This document shows positions 17,028-25,707 of a DNA stretch of 64,000 bases, one piece after another. Each line of letters begins with the position of its first letter. Position 1 is the stretch's first letter. Under the pieces are notes generated by a model. That model did not search any database, had not been told where the DNA came from, and saw only the letters and a program-made list of their open reading frames with translations. Source of the DNA: Halomonas sp. M4R1S46 (GTDB taxonomy: Bacteria; Pseudomonadota; Gammaproteobacteria; Pseudomonadales; Halomonadaceae). The stretch spans positions 558,001 to 622,000 of the forward strand of contig NZ_CP107008.1 of assembly GCF_025725685.1 (NCBI RefSeq). Direction: 5' to 3'. A program made the position numbers and the translations under genes.

Positions 17028-18293
17028 ATGTCGATCATCGCGCAACACGGCGACCTCTTCATCCTGCTCGCCTGTGCCTTCGGCTTCTTCATGGCCTGGG
17101 GCGTGGGTGCCAATGACGTGGCCAATGCCATGGGCACCTCGGTGGGGTCCAAGGCCATCACCATCAAGCAGGCGATCCTCATCGCCGTGATCTTCGAGTT
17201 CCTCGGCGCCTGGCTGGCCGGCGGCGAGGTCACCAACACCATCCGCAAGGGCATCATCGACCCCGCCCTGCTGCAGGAGGACCCGCAGCTGCTGGTCTAC
17301 GGCATGCTGGCCTCGCTGCTGGCCGCCGCGACCTGGCTGTTGATCGCCTCGATGCGCGGTTGGCCGGTCTCCACCACCCATTCCATCGTCGGCGCCATCG
17401 TCGGCTTCGCCATGGCCGGGCTGGGGCTCGAGGCCATCGGCTGGACCAAGGTCGGCCAGATCGCCGCCAGTTGGGTGGTCTCGCCACTGATGTCCGGCAC
17501 CATCGCCTTCATGCTGTTCAAGTCGGTCCAGCACCTGATCTTCGAGAACCGCGATCCCTTCGCCGCGGCCAAGCGCTACGTGCCGATGTACGTCTTCCTG
17601 GTCGGCTTCATCGTCGCCATGGTCACCCTGACCAAGGGCCTCAAGCATGTCGGCCTGCACCTCGGCTTCGGCGAGAGCCTGATCTATGGCCTGCTGATCG
17701 GCCTGGGCGTGATGCTGCTCGGTGGCTTCCTGGAGCGTCGAGTCAGCCGCAACCGCAGCGAGGACGATACCTTCGGCTTCGGCGGCGTCGAGCGGGTCTT
17801 CGGCGTGCTGATGCTGTTCACAGCCTGTGCCATGGCCTTCGCCCACGGCTCCAACGACGTGGCCAACGCCGTCGGGCCGCTGGCCGCGGTGATCACCGTG
17901 GTGCAGAGCGGCGGCCAGGTGGGGGGACAGGCCCTGGTGCCCTGGTGGGTGCTGGTGCTGGGCGGCGGCGGCATCGTCGTCGGCCTGGTCACCTACGGCC
18001 ACAAGGTCATCGCCACCGTGGGCACCGGCATCACCGAGCTGACGCCCAGCCGCGGCTTCGCCGCCACCCTGGCCGCCGCCACCACCGTGGTGCTGGCCTC
18101 GGGCACCGGCCTGCCGATCTCCACCACCCACACCCTGGTGGGCGCCGTGCTCGGCGTGGGCCTGGCCCGTGGCATGGCGGCGCTCAACCTGCGCGTGATC
18201 GGCACCATCGTGATGTCCTGGCTGATCACCCTGCCGGCCGGCGCCGGCCTGGCGATCATGTTCTTCTTCATGTTCAAGGGGATGTTTGGCTAA
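17028..18293 (+). CDS. pitA: Low-affinity inorganic phosphate transporter PitA
   Basis: An inner-membrane phosphate/metal symporter of 421 aa with about ten hydrophobic segments. It carries the two internally repeated Pit signatures: GANDVANAMGTSVGS near the N-terminus and HGSNDVANAVGPLAA in the second half. Each is followed later by a PVSTTHS/PISTTHT motif. The DUF47 gene precedes it. Together with the PhoD-like and class C phosphatases and the TmpAB pair, the window holds several separate phosphate-acquisition functions, though nothing shows that they are co-regulated. Confidence 0.96.
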   Translation: MSIIAQHGDLFILLACAFGFFMAWGVGANDVANAMGTSVGSKAITIKQAILIAVIFEFLGAWLAGGEVTNTIRKGIIDPALLQEDPQLLVYGMLASLLAAATWLLIASMRGWPVSTTHSIVGAIVGFAMAGLGLEAIGWTKVGQIAASWVVSPLMSGTIAFMLFKSVQHLIFENRDPFAAAKRYVPMYVFLVGFIVAMVTLTKGLKHVGLHLGFGESLIYGLLIGLGVMLLGGFLERRVSRNRSEDDTFGFGGVERVFGVLMLFTACAMAFAHGSNDVANAVGPLAAVITVVQSGGQVGGQALVPWWVLVLGGGGIVVGLVTYGHKVIATVGTGITELTPSRGFAATLAAATTVVLASGTGLPISTTHTLVGAVLGVGLARGMAALNLRVIGTIVMSWLITLPAGAGLAIMFFFMFKGMFG

Positions 18294-18353
18294 CGGCTAC
18301 CGCCGGTTAGGGGGCAGGGGTGAGGAGTATGGTGTGACCATACGCCTGTCCCT

Positions 18354-18395
18354 GACTCCCCTCACTCCTCACGCTTTACTCCTCACTCCTCGTCC
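18354..18395. repeat. Heptameric repeat, CTCACTC type
   Basis: Six successive 7-mers with variation: GACTCCC, CTCACTC, CTCACGC, TTTACTC, CTCACTC, CTCGTCC. They follow an inverted repeat (GTATGGT-GTG-ACCATAC near 18327-18343) in the pitA-argA gap. They form the same period-7 family as the arrays at 3594, 29623 and 41014. Confidence 0.7.
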
Positions 18396-18489
18396 CGCGA
18401 ACCTGACCGGGAGGGGAGTGCCGCCGTTTTCGTCCGTCTGATATAGTCAATGCTCATCCTCCCCTCTCACCTGCTGCCGGAGCGCGGCC

Positions 18490-19803
18490 TTGGACACTCG
18501 TTTCCCCTTCGTCGACTGGTTCCGTAATTCCTCGCCCTATATCAATGCGCATCGAGGACGAACCTTCGTGATCCTGATCGAGGGCGAGGCCGTTGCGCAG
18601 GGCCGTGGCGAGCAACTGATCCAGGACCTGGCGCTGCTGCACACCCTGGGCGTGCGCCTGGTGGTGGTGCAGGGTATTCGTCCCCAGGTGCACGAGGCCC
18701 TCGAGGCGGCGGGCATCACTCCGCGGCGCCACCAGGGCCGCTGGGTGGCCGACGAGGCGGTCATGGCCCGGGTCGAGCGGGTGGCCGCCGAGCAGCGGCT
18801 GTGGCTGGAGGCCCGGCTGTCGCTCGGGCTGCCCAATACCCCGCTGCACGGGGTCGAGATGACAGTGGTCTCCGGCAACCTGGTGATGGCCAAGCCCCTC
18901 GGGGTGCGTGACGGGATCGACTTCGACCGCAGTGGCGAGGTGCGCCGGGTGCGCGACGCGGCGATTCGCGGTCTGCTGGGCCAGGGCTCGCTGGTGCTGC
19001 TGCCGCCGCTGGGCTTCTCGAGCACCGGTGAGGTCTTCGACCTGGACGCCGCCGACGTGGCTCGACACACGGCCACGGCGCTCGGCGCCGACAAGCTGAT
19101 CCTGCTGGGGGAGGCCAGCGGCCTGTTCGACGATGCCGGCCAGCTGCAGCGCCAGCTGACGCCGGCCGAGGCCGCCCCGCGGCTGGCCCGGACCCCTCCT
19201 GACGACGAGCTGTCCCGCCACCTGGGTGCCGCCTGCGCCGCGGCCCGCCATGGCGTGGCCCGTACTCACCTGCTCTCCTGGCGGGACCATGATGCCCTGC
19301 TCGGCGAGCTCTTCACCCGGGACGGGGTGGGCACCATGATCACCCAGCATCGCTACGAGCAGCTGCGCCCCGCCGAGATCGACGACATCGGCGGGCTGCT
19401 GGAGCTGCTCGAGCCGCTGGAGCGTCGTGGCATGCTGGTGCCGCGTTCCCGGGAGCGCCTCGAGTACGAGATCGAGGACTATGTGGTCATCGAGCGGGAC
19501 GGCATGGTCATCGGCTGCGCCGCCCTGCACACCTTCGGCGATGCCCGCATGGGCGAGCTCGCCTGTGTGGCCGTGCATGGCGACTACCGGGGCGGGGCCC
19601 GCGGCGACCGACTGCTCGCCGAGGTGGAGCGCCGTGCCCGCCAGCTGGGGTTGGTGGCGCTGTTCGCCCTCACCACGCATACGGCCCACTGGTTCTTCGA
19701 GCATGGCTTCCGCCAGGCCGATATCGCCGACCTGCCGCCGCTGCGCCGGGATACCTATAACCACGCCCGCCAGTCCAAGGTGCTCGTCAAGGCCCTCGCC
19801 TGA
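18490..19803 (+). CDS. argA: Amino-acid N-acetyltransferase (N-acetylglutamate synthase) ArgA
   Basis: ArgA makes N-acetylglutamate, the first step of arginine biosynthesis. The 437-aa product has an N-terminal amino-acid-kinase-like domain (FVDWFRNSSPYINAHRGRTFV, then HTLGVRLVVVQG) that normally senses arginine. The C-terminal GNAT acetyltransferase domain starts about residue 295 (RPAEIDDIGGLLELLEPLE), with the acetyl-CoA loop near DYRGGARGDRLL. The start codon is TTG, with GGAG 7 nt upstream. A -10-like TATAGT lies at 18442-18447. A 12-bp stem terminates it. Confidence 0.96.
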   Translation: MDTRFPFVDWFRNSSPYINAHRGRTFVILIEGEAVAQGRGEQLIQDLALLHTLGVRLVVVQGIRPQVHEALEAAGITPRRHQGRWVADEAVMARVERVAAEQRLWLEARLSLGLPNTPLHGVEMTVVSGNLVMAKPLGVRDGIDFDRSGEVRRVRDAAIRGLLGQGSLVLLPPLGFSSTGEVFDLDAADVARHTATALGADKLILLGEASGLFDDAGQLQRQLTPAEAAPRLARTPPDDELSRHLGAACAAARHGVARTHLLSWRDHDALLGELFTRDGVGTMITQHRYEQLRPAEIDDIGGLLELLEPLERRGMLVPRSRERLEYEIEDYVVIERDGMVIGCAALHTFGDARMGELACVAVHGDYRGGARGDRLLAEVERRARQLGLVALFALTTHTAHWFFEHGFRQADIADLPPLRRDTYNHARQSKVLVKALA

Positions 19804-19816
19804 CCCCCTGTCGCCG

Positions 19817-19849
19817 CCTGGCGGCACCATGCGAAACGGTGTCGCCAGG
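19817..19849 (+). terminator. Stem-loop after argA
   Basis: CCTGGCGGCACC / 9-nt loop / GGTGTCGCCAGG: a 12-bp stem with one G-U pair, 13 bp after the argA stop. Its right arm overlaps the first GlrR-type site. There is no strong U tract. Confidence 0.55.
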
Positions 19850-19922
19850 TGGAGACATTGTAGGTAGTTGTTACAAAAGGCTTTTATCGGCTGCCCGGAA
19901 TCATTGTCGCCAATCGGCGACG
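19840..19922. promoter_or_regulatory. Two GlrR-type binding sites (TGTC-N10-GACA)
   Basis: Site 1 at 19840-19857 is a perfect TGTC-N10-GACA. Site 2 at 19905-19922 is TGTC-N10-GACG. That is the published consensus of enterobacterial GlrR upstream of glmY/glmZ. They lie 65 bp apart (about six helical turns), roughly 215 and 150 bp upstream of the start expected from the sigma-54 promoter. An IHF-like sequence (TATCTCCTTGATT) occurs around 19997-20009. Confidence 0.6.
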
Positions 19923-20030
19923 AAAAATCCCGTCGATCGGGCGATTCGGCCGCACGGGATCGCCACCTGTCCTGATGCTGCCAATTTGTAAGATCGTATC
20001 TCCTTGATTTTAAATAGTTAGTCTGGTTGT

Positions 20031-20046
20031 TGGCACGCGGTTGGCA
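20031..20046 (+). promoter_or_regulatory. Sigma-54 promoter (-24/-12)
   Basis: TGGCACG-N4-TGGCA matches the sigma-54 consensus TGGCACG-N4-TTGCW with one mismatch, and the invariant GG and GC are correctly spaced. Transcription would start near 20057. GlrR, encoded 2.6 kb downstream, is a sigma-54 activator. Confidence 0.7.
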
Positions 20047-20056
20047 ATAGTCAGGG

Positions 20057-20506
20057 TGAGCAAGCGGAAACGGTTCAAACGGCTCGAACCGTGTTCCGGT
20101 CGCCGAGGGGCCGAGATAACACTGCCCTGTGCCTTTTGGCCTCGCGGCGATCAACGTCTGCTCCAGCGATGTGTGACTTTAGGTTGCGATGAGACGGTAC
20201 CGACAGCGTCAAGGAAGTGTACCGATAAGGGCAAGGATGCCCCGGCAAGGATGCCTCCCCCCTAGGGGGGACGAATTGCGCGACATCGCCCGGCCGAGGC
20301 CTGGGCGGTGACGCCAGAGACGAAGCGGGGTGGTCCGCCACCCACACGAGGATGACTAGCTCCTGGTGGCAAAGGGCGTCCCCGTGGCTTCGCGGGCCTC
20401 ACGGCCCTGGGAAAGTCGGTCGATGGATGGACCAGGCCGGCGATCGAGCGGCTTTCTCGACCCTTCAGTTCCCTGCGTATTGGGCCGGCTCTGCCGGCCT
20501 TTTTTT
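20057..20506 (+). ncRNA. Candidate GlrR/sigma-54-controlled small RNA upstream of glrK
   Basis: There is no credible reading frame between argA and glrK. This segment begins 11 nt after a sigma-54 promoter and ends at a strong intrinsic terminator, giving a predicted RNA of about 450 nt. In Enterobacteriaceae the same location upstream of glrK holds glmY, a sigma-54/GlrR-controlled small RNA of the RapZ/GlmZ pathway. Sequence similarity to glmY is not apparent. Inside are two tandem hairpins with AGGA loops (20229-20255), a CCCCCCTAGGGGGG palindrome (20257-20270), and a GAAAG...CTTTC stem near 20410-20456. The 5' and 3' ends are predictions. RNase P RNA was considered and rejected. Confidence 0.5.
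20483..20506 (+). terminator. Strong rho-independent terminator before glrK
   Basis: GGCCGGC / TCT / GCCGGCC followed by seven T residues. It sits between the sigma-54 promoter and glrK, so it marks the end of a separate upstream transcript. Confidence 0.9.
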
Positions 20507-20551
20507 CGTGTCGTCACGGCGCCACAGCGTGCAGGGTCGCCGGCCGAACTC

Positions 20552-20560
20552 TGGTATTCT
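20552..20560 (+). promoter_or_regulatory. Extended -10 promoter for glrK
   Basis: TGGTATTCT resembles an extended -10 element (TGnTATAAT), downstream of the terminator and 52 bp before the preferred glrK start. No good -35 is visible. Confidence 0.4.
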
Positions 20561-20611
20561 CGGGCTTGAACGATGGACACTTCCCTCACTCTTCTCGGTA
20601 GAACGCTGGCC

Positions 20612-22099
20612 ATGACCACCGCTGTGTCCCGCCGTTGGCGCCCGCGCTCACTGCTGCAGCTGGTGTTGCTCGCCTTCCTCATGGTGATGCTGCCGCTGGC
20701 CGTGCTGATGTTCCAGGCCGGCCAGGCCCTGTCCGAACTCTCGCGGCTGGCCGACCAGAGTGCCCGCCAGGCGGTGGAGGAGACGCGTCGTGCCCGTACC
20801 CTGGGGGCCCTGGCCCTGGAACTCGAGCGCAGTGCCCGCCAGTATGCCGTGGTCGAGCAGGAGAGCCTGCTGGAAATCTACGACGAGCGGCTGGCGGAGT
20901 TTCGCCGCCTGCTCGCCCGGCAGCGCGAGCTGCTGCCCGACGACCCGAACGTGAAGGCGCTCTCCAGCGAGCTGGACAAGCTCGCCGAGCTGCCCGGGCT
21001 GCCGCTGGAGGAGTTCAAGGGTCGGCTCACCGATTTCCTGTCCTTCGCCGAGCATACCGAGGCCATGCGGCATGCCACCAACCGGCGCATCGACGACCGC
21101 CTCGACGTCATCCGTGCCCGAGCCGAGGACGTGCAGCGGCGGCTGTGGTGGCAGACCGCCGCGCTGGTCTCGGCCAGCCTGATTCTGATGCTGCTGTTCA
21201 CCCGGCTGATCATCCGCCCGGTGCACCAGCTCGAGCGGCGGATCCTGGGCATCGGCAGCGGCGGCCAGGAGGCCAAGCGGGCGCCGGTCCAGGGCCCCGC
21301 CGAGCTGGTCAGCCTCGACGAGCGGCTCGACTGGCTGTCGTCACGGCTCGAGGAACTGGAGGAACAGAAGCAGCAGTTCCTGCGTCACATGTCGCATGAA
21401 CTCAAGACCCCCCTGGCCAGCGTGCGCGAGGGATCGTCGCTGCTTGCCGACGGTGTGGCCGGCGAGCTCTCCGACCACCAGCGCGAAATCCTCGAGCTGA
21501 TCGATGCCAGTGGCAGCGAACTCCAGCAGCTCATCGAGCAACTGCTCGACTACAACCTGCTGCAGCACAACCGCCGCCTGGAGGTCGAGCGGCTGGATCT
21601 CGCCACCGTGGTCAAGGAAGTGCTGGCCAAGCATCGCCTGGCGCTGCAGCAGAAGGAGATGCGCGTGGACTGCTTCGATGGTCCCCTGGCCTGGCAGGCC
21701 GATCGGATCGCCACGGCCCGCATTCTCGACAACCTGATCTCCAACGCCATCGCCTACGGCGAGGATGCCGGCCAACTGGAGATCCGTGCCCGGGTGGAGC
21801 AGGAGCGACTGATCGTGGAGGTCGCCAACAGTGGCGAGCCGATTCCCGAGGAGGACCGGCCGCGGCTGTTCGAGGCCTTCTATCAGGGACGCATACGACG
21901 CAAGGGCGCCCTGAAGGGCTCCGGCATCGGTCTCTCGGTGGCCGCCGACTGCGCCCGGTTGCAGGAAGGCACCCTCGAACTGGTGGACGATCCCCGCCTG
22001 GCGGTCTGTTTCCGACTGACCCTGCCGCGCCCGGCGCCGGCCACCGAGCACGATACATCGACACCCGCCCTGCCGGGTGTCCAGGAAAGGAACGACTGA
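20612..22099 (+). CDS. glrK: Sensor histidine kinase GlrK (QseE)
   Basis: Inner-membrane sensor kinase of the GlrK/GlrR system, controlling sigma-54 promoters in response to envelope cues. From the preferred start it is 495 aa. The N-terminus (RPRSLLQLVLLAFLMVMLP) closely resembles E. coli GlrK. A periplasmic helical region and a second membrane segment (about residues 180-200) follow, then a HAMP-like stretch. HisKA carries the phospho-accepting His in MSHELKTPLASV. The HATPase domain shows DNLISNAIAYGE and GSGIGLSV. An in-frame ATG at 20573 adds 13 residues but has no ribosome binding site and would lie almost on the predicted transcription start. One base separates it from qseG. Confidence 0.93.
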   Translation: MTTAVSRRWRPRSLLQLVLLAFLMVMLPLAVLMFQAGQALSELSRLADQSARQAVEETRRARTLGALALELERSARQYAVVEQESLLEIYDERLAEFRRLLARQRELLPDDPNVKALSSELDKLAELPGLPLEEFKGRLTDFLSFAEHTEAMRHATNRRIDDRLDVIRARAEDVQRRLWWQTAALVSASLILMLLFTRLIIRPVHQLERRILGIGSGGQEAKRAPVQGPAELVSLDERLDWLSSRLEELEEQKQQFLRHMSHELKTPLASVREGSSLLADGVAGELSDHQREILELIDASGSELQQLIEQLLDYNLLQHNRRLEVERLDLATVVKEVLAKHRLALQQKEMRVDCFDGPLAWQADRIATARILDNLISNAIAYGEDAGQLEIRARVEQERLIVEVANSGEPIPEEDRPRLFEAFYQGRIRRKGALKGSGIGLSVAADCARLQEGTLELVDDPRLAVCFRLTLPRPAPATEHDTSTPALPGVQERND

Positions 22100-22100
22100 C

Positions 22101-22649
22101 ATGAACCTACGCCCGCTGCTCCTCGGCCTGGCCACGACCTGGCTGGTGGGCTGCCAGGGGTTCCCGGAGAACCTCCAGGGACCCCGCGACACCGCCGGCC
22201 CCCAGGTCCAGCTCAGCGCCGGCGCCTGCTTCTCGGAGGTGCCCAGCTTCGCCGATGACGCCTGTCTGCTGCATGACTGGATAGCCCTGGGCCTGGCCTC
22301 CCAGCGGGGGGATCGCGCCTGGCGCGAGGGCATGCTGCTGACCCTCGAGGGGAGCGGCGCCGAGCAGCGCCTGGGCCGCGCCGTGCTGCTGGCCTGGGGC
22401 GACGAGGCCCAGTGGGACGAGGCCTCCGAGCTGTTCAAGGCCGACCTGCATGCGGCGCCGGCCCGGCTGCAGCCGCTGCTGCGCTACTGGCTCAACGAGG
22501 TGGAAGGCCGGCGCAGCCTGAGCCACCAGCTGGTCGAGGAACGCAAAGAGCGGGAGGCCCTGGCGGCGGAGAACGGGGCCCTGACCGAGAAGCTGGATGC
22601 CCTCACCGCCATCGAGCGGAACATCAATTCGCGACAGCAGACCGAGTAA
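22101..22649 (+). CDS. qseG: QseG-like outer-membrane lipoprotein
   Basis: A 182-aa lipoprotein with a short signal peptide and lipobox LVGC. The middle resembles YfhG/QseG (helical, Glu/Ala/Leu-rich). The C-terminal 45 residues form a predicted coiled coil (LVEERKEREALAAENGALTEK). In E. coli QseG interacts with and activates the QseE/GlrK kinase. The gene lies between glrK and glrR as in enterobacteria; AAGGA stands upstream of the 22101 start. Sequence identity to QseG is low, so the name rests mainly on gene order and lipoprotein character. Confidence 0.8.
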   Translation: MNLRPLLLGLATTWLVGCQGFPENLQGPRDTAGPQVQLSAGACFSEVPSFADDACLLHDWIALGLASQRGDRAWREGMLLTLEGSGAEQRLGRAVLLAWGDEAQWDEASELFKADLHAAPARLQPLLRYWLNEVEGRRSLSHQLVEERKEREALAAENGALTEKLDALTAIERNINSRQQTE

Positions 22650-22664
22650 CTCGGGAGAGACGAC

Positions 22665-24059
<1,395 letters not shown>

Positions 24060-24088
24060 AGAGACGACCGATCGGCTAGGCTGAGTCT

Positions 24089-24209
24089 GAAAAGTCGGCG
24101 AGCGAAGGTTAGACAAGGCAAAAATCAGCGAAAAGCCGGAGTTTACGAGCTGTAAATGAGGACTTTGAGCTGATTTTTAACGCCGTATAACCGAGCGCAG
24201 ACACTTTTC
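24089..24209. repeat. 121-bp palindromic intergenic element
   Basis: An imperfect inverted repeat centred exactly at 24149. The outer ends are GAAAAGT and ACTTTTC, the intermediate arms AAAATCAGC and GCTGATTTT, and the core TTTAC-GAGCT-GTAAA. Paired arms are equidistant from the centre. It fills the gap between the convergent glrR and xseA genes. A diverged copy of the core is at 11180-11262. It could be a MITE-like element or act as a bidirectional terminator. Confidence 0.8.
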
Positions 24210-24226
24210 GGGCATTGCCTGCGCCG

Positions 24227-25576
24227 TCAGTCGGCGGCGTCCTCCCCGGGCAATACCTCCAGGGCCAGCCGGCCCTCGCCGAGGCGCGCCTCCAGGCGCT
24301 CGCCGGGTGCGGTGTCCGCCGCCCGGCGGATCACCCGTCCCGCCTCGTTCTCGAGGATCGCATAGCCCCGGCCGAGCACCGCCAGCGGGCTCACCGCCTG
24401 CAGCTCCCGGGCCAGGGCGGTGAGCCGCTCGCGATGGCGGGAAAGCTCCCGGGGCATGGCCTGGTGCAGGCGCTGGTGGGCCAGCGTCAGGCGCCGCTCG
24501 GCCTGGGCCACCAGGGTCGCCGGCGAGCGCAGCGCCAGCCGTTGGCGCAACTGGTGCTCGCGCTGCCGGGCCGCCTCGAGCCGGGTGCGCATGGCCCGCG
24601 CCAGGCGTCCCTCCAGTTGCTCCAGCTGTCTTCGCCGATAGCCCAGCACCTCGCCGGGGTGACGCAGCCGGGCCCGCAGGTGATCCAGGCGCTGGGCCTC
24701 GGTGTCGAGCCGCGCCCGCTCGGCGCGCCCCAGGCGGGCCTCCAGCACGCGCAGCCGGGCGAGCAGCTCGCCGCGGTCCGGCACCAGCTGCTCCGCCGCC
24801 GCCGAGGGCGTGGGGGCCCGCCGGTCGGCGGCGAAGTCCGTCAGGGTGACATCCACCTCGTGGCCCACCGCCGACATCACCGGCAGTCGCGAGTGGAAGA
24901 TCGCCCGCGCCAGGTGCTCGTCGTTGAAGGCCCAGAGATCCTCCAGGCTGCCGCCGCCCCGGGTGACCAGGATGGCATCCCGCGCGGGGTCCAGGGCCGA
25001 CTGGCGATTGAGCAGCCCCAGGGCGGCGATCATCGCCGGGGCCGCCTCGCGGCCCTGCACCGGCACCGGGATCAGGGTGACCTGCACCAGCGGCCAGCGC
25101 GCCGCGAGTACCGCCAGCACGTCGCGGATCGCCGCCCCGGTGGGGGAGGTGAGCACCAGCAGGTGGCGCGGCGGGTAGGGCAGGGGCCGGGCATTGGCGA
25201 ACACTCCCTCGGCGTCGAGCTTGGCCTTGAGCCGCTCGAAGGCGGCCAGCAGCTCGCCTTCGCCCACCGCCTGCACGGCCTCGGCGATCAGCTGGTAGTC
25301 GCCGCGCGGCTCGAACAGCGAGACCCGCCCGCGCACCTTGACGTGGTCGCCGTCGCGCATCGGCGCGGCGACGAAGCGGGCCCGGTTGCGGAACAGCGCA
25401 CAGCGCAGCTGGGCCCGCTCGTCCTTGAGGGTGAAGTAGACGTGGCCCGACGACGGCCGCGAGACGCCGGACAGCTCGCCCTCCACCCAGACGTCGCCGA
25501 CGTCCTGCTCCAGCGCCTGGCGGGCGCGGCGGTTGAGTTCACTGACGGAGAAGAGGGGCGCGTCGGCGGTCGGCAT
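24227..25576 (-). CDS. xseA: Exodeoxyribonuclease VII large subunit XseA
   Basis: XseA with XseB degrades single-stranded DNA to oligonucleotides in repair and recombination. The 449-aa product opens with the OB-fold domain (FSVSELNRRARQALEQDVGDV), then WVEGELSGVSRPSSGHVYFTLKDE. The catalytic core runs YPPRHLLVLTSPTGAAIRDVL, LVTRGGGSLEDLWAFNDE, PVMSAVGHEVDVTLTDF and DRRAPTPSAAAE. A long coiled coil and a conserved tail (VLGRGYAI) follow. The start at 25576 matches the family; a 37-residue extension to 25687 is not supported. A second, broken xseA 5' end lies at 38197-38331. Confidence 0.96.
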   Translation of the reverse strand: MPTADAPLFSVSELNRRARQALEQDVGDVWVEGELSGVSRPSSGHVYFTLKDERAQLRCALFRNRARFVAAPMRDGDHVKVRGRVSLFEPRGDYQLIAEAVQAVGEGELLAAFERLKAKLDAEGVFANARPLPYPPRHLLVLTSPTGAAIRDVLAVLAARWPLVQVTLIPVPVQGREAAPAMIAALGLLNRQSALDPARDAILVTRGGGSLEDLWAFNDEHLARAIFHSRLPVMSAVGHEVDVTLTDFAADRRAPTPSAAAEQLVPDRGELLARLRVLEARLGRAERARLDTEAQRLDHLRARLRHPGEVLGYRRRQLEQLEGRLARAMRTRLEAARQREHQLRQRLALRSPATLVAQAERRLTLAHQRLHQAMPRELSRHRERLTALARELQAVSPLAVLGRGYAILENEAGRVIRRAADTAPGERLEARLGEGRLALEVLPGEDAAD

Positions 25577-25707
25577 GGGGCGTCCTTGGCTGGGGCATGA
25601 CGGGCGCCCCGTACTGTAGCCGACCCCGCCAGGCGCGACTACGCTGAAACCGACGCAGGAAGCCCGGGGCCTCGCCCCGGTCAGCACGCCAGCACGGGAG
25701 GGCCGTC

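Noticed and set aside
20057..20506. RNase P RNA (rnpB) or tmRNA
   Set aside because: The universally conserved GAGGAAAGTCCGGGC-type element of RNase P RNA and the tmRNA tRNA-like ends are absent.
20041..20569. Small proteins encoded between argA and glrK
   Set aside because: The possible frames (about 60-90 codons) overlap one another, have no ribosome binding sites and give basic low-complexity products.
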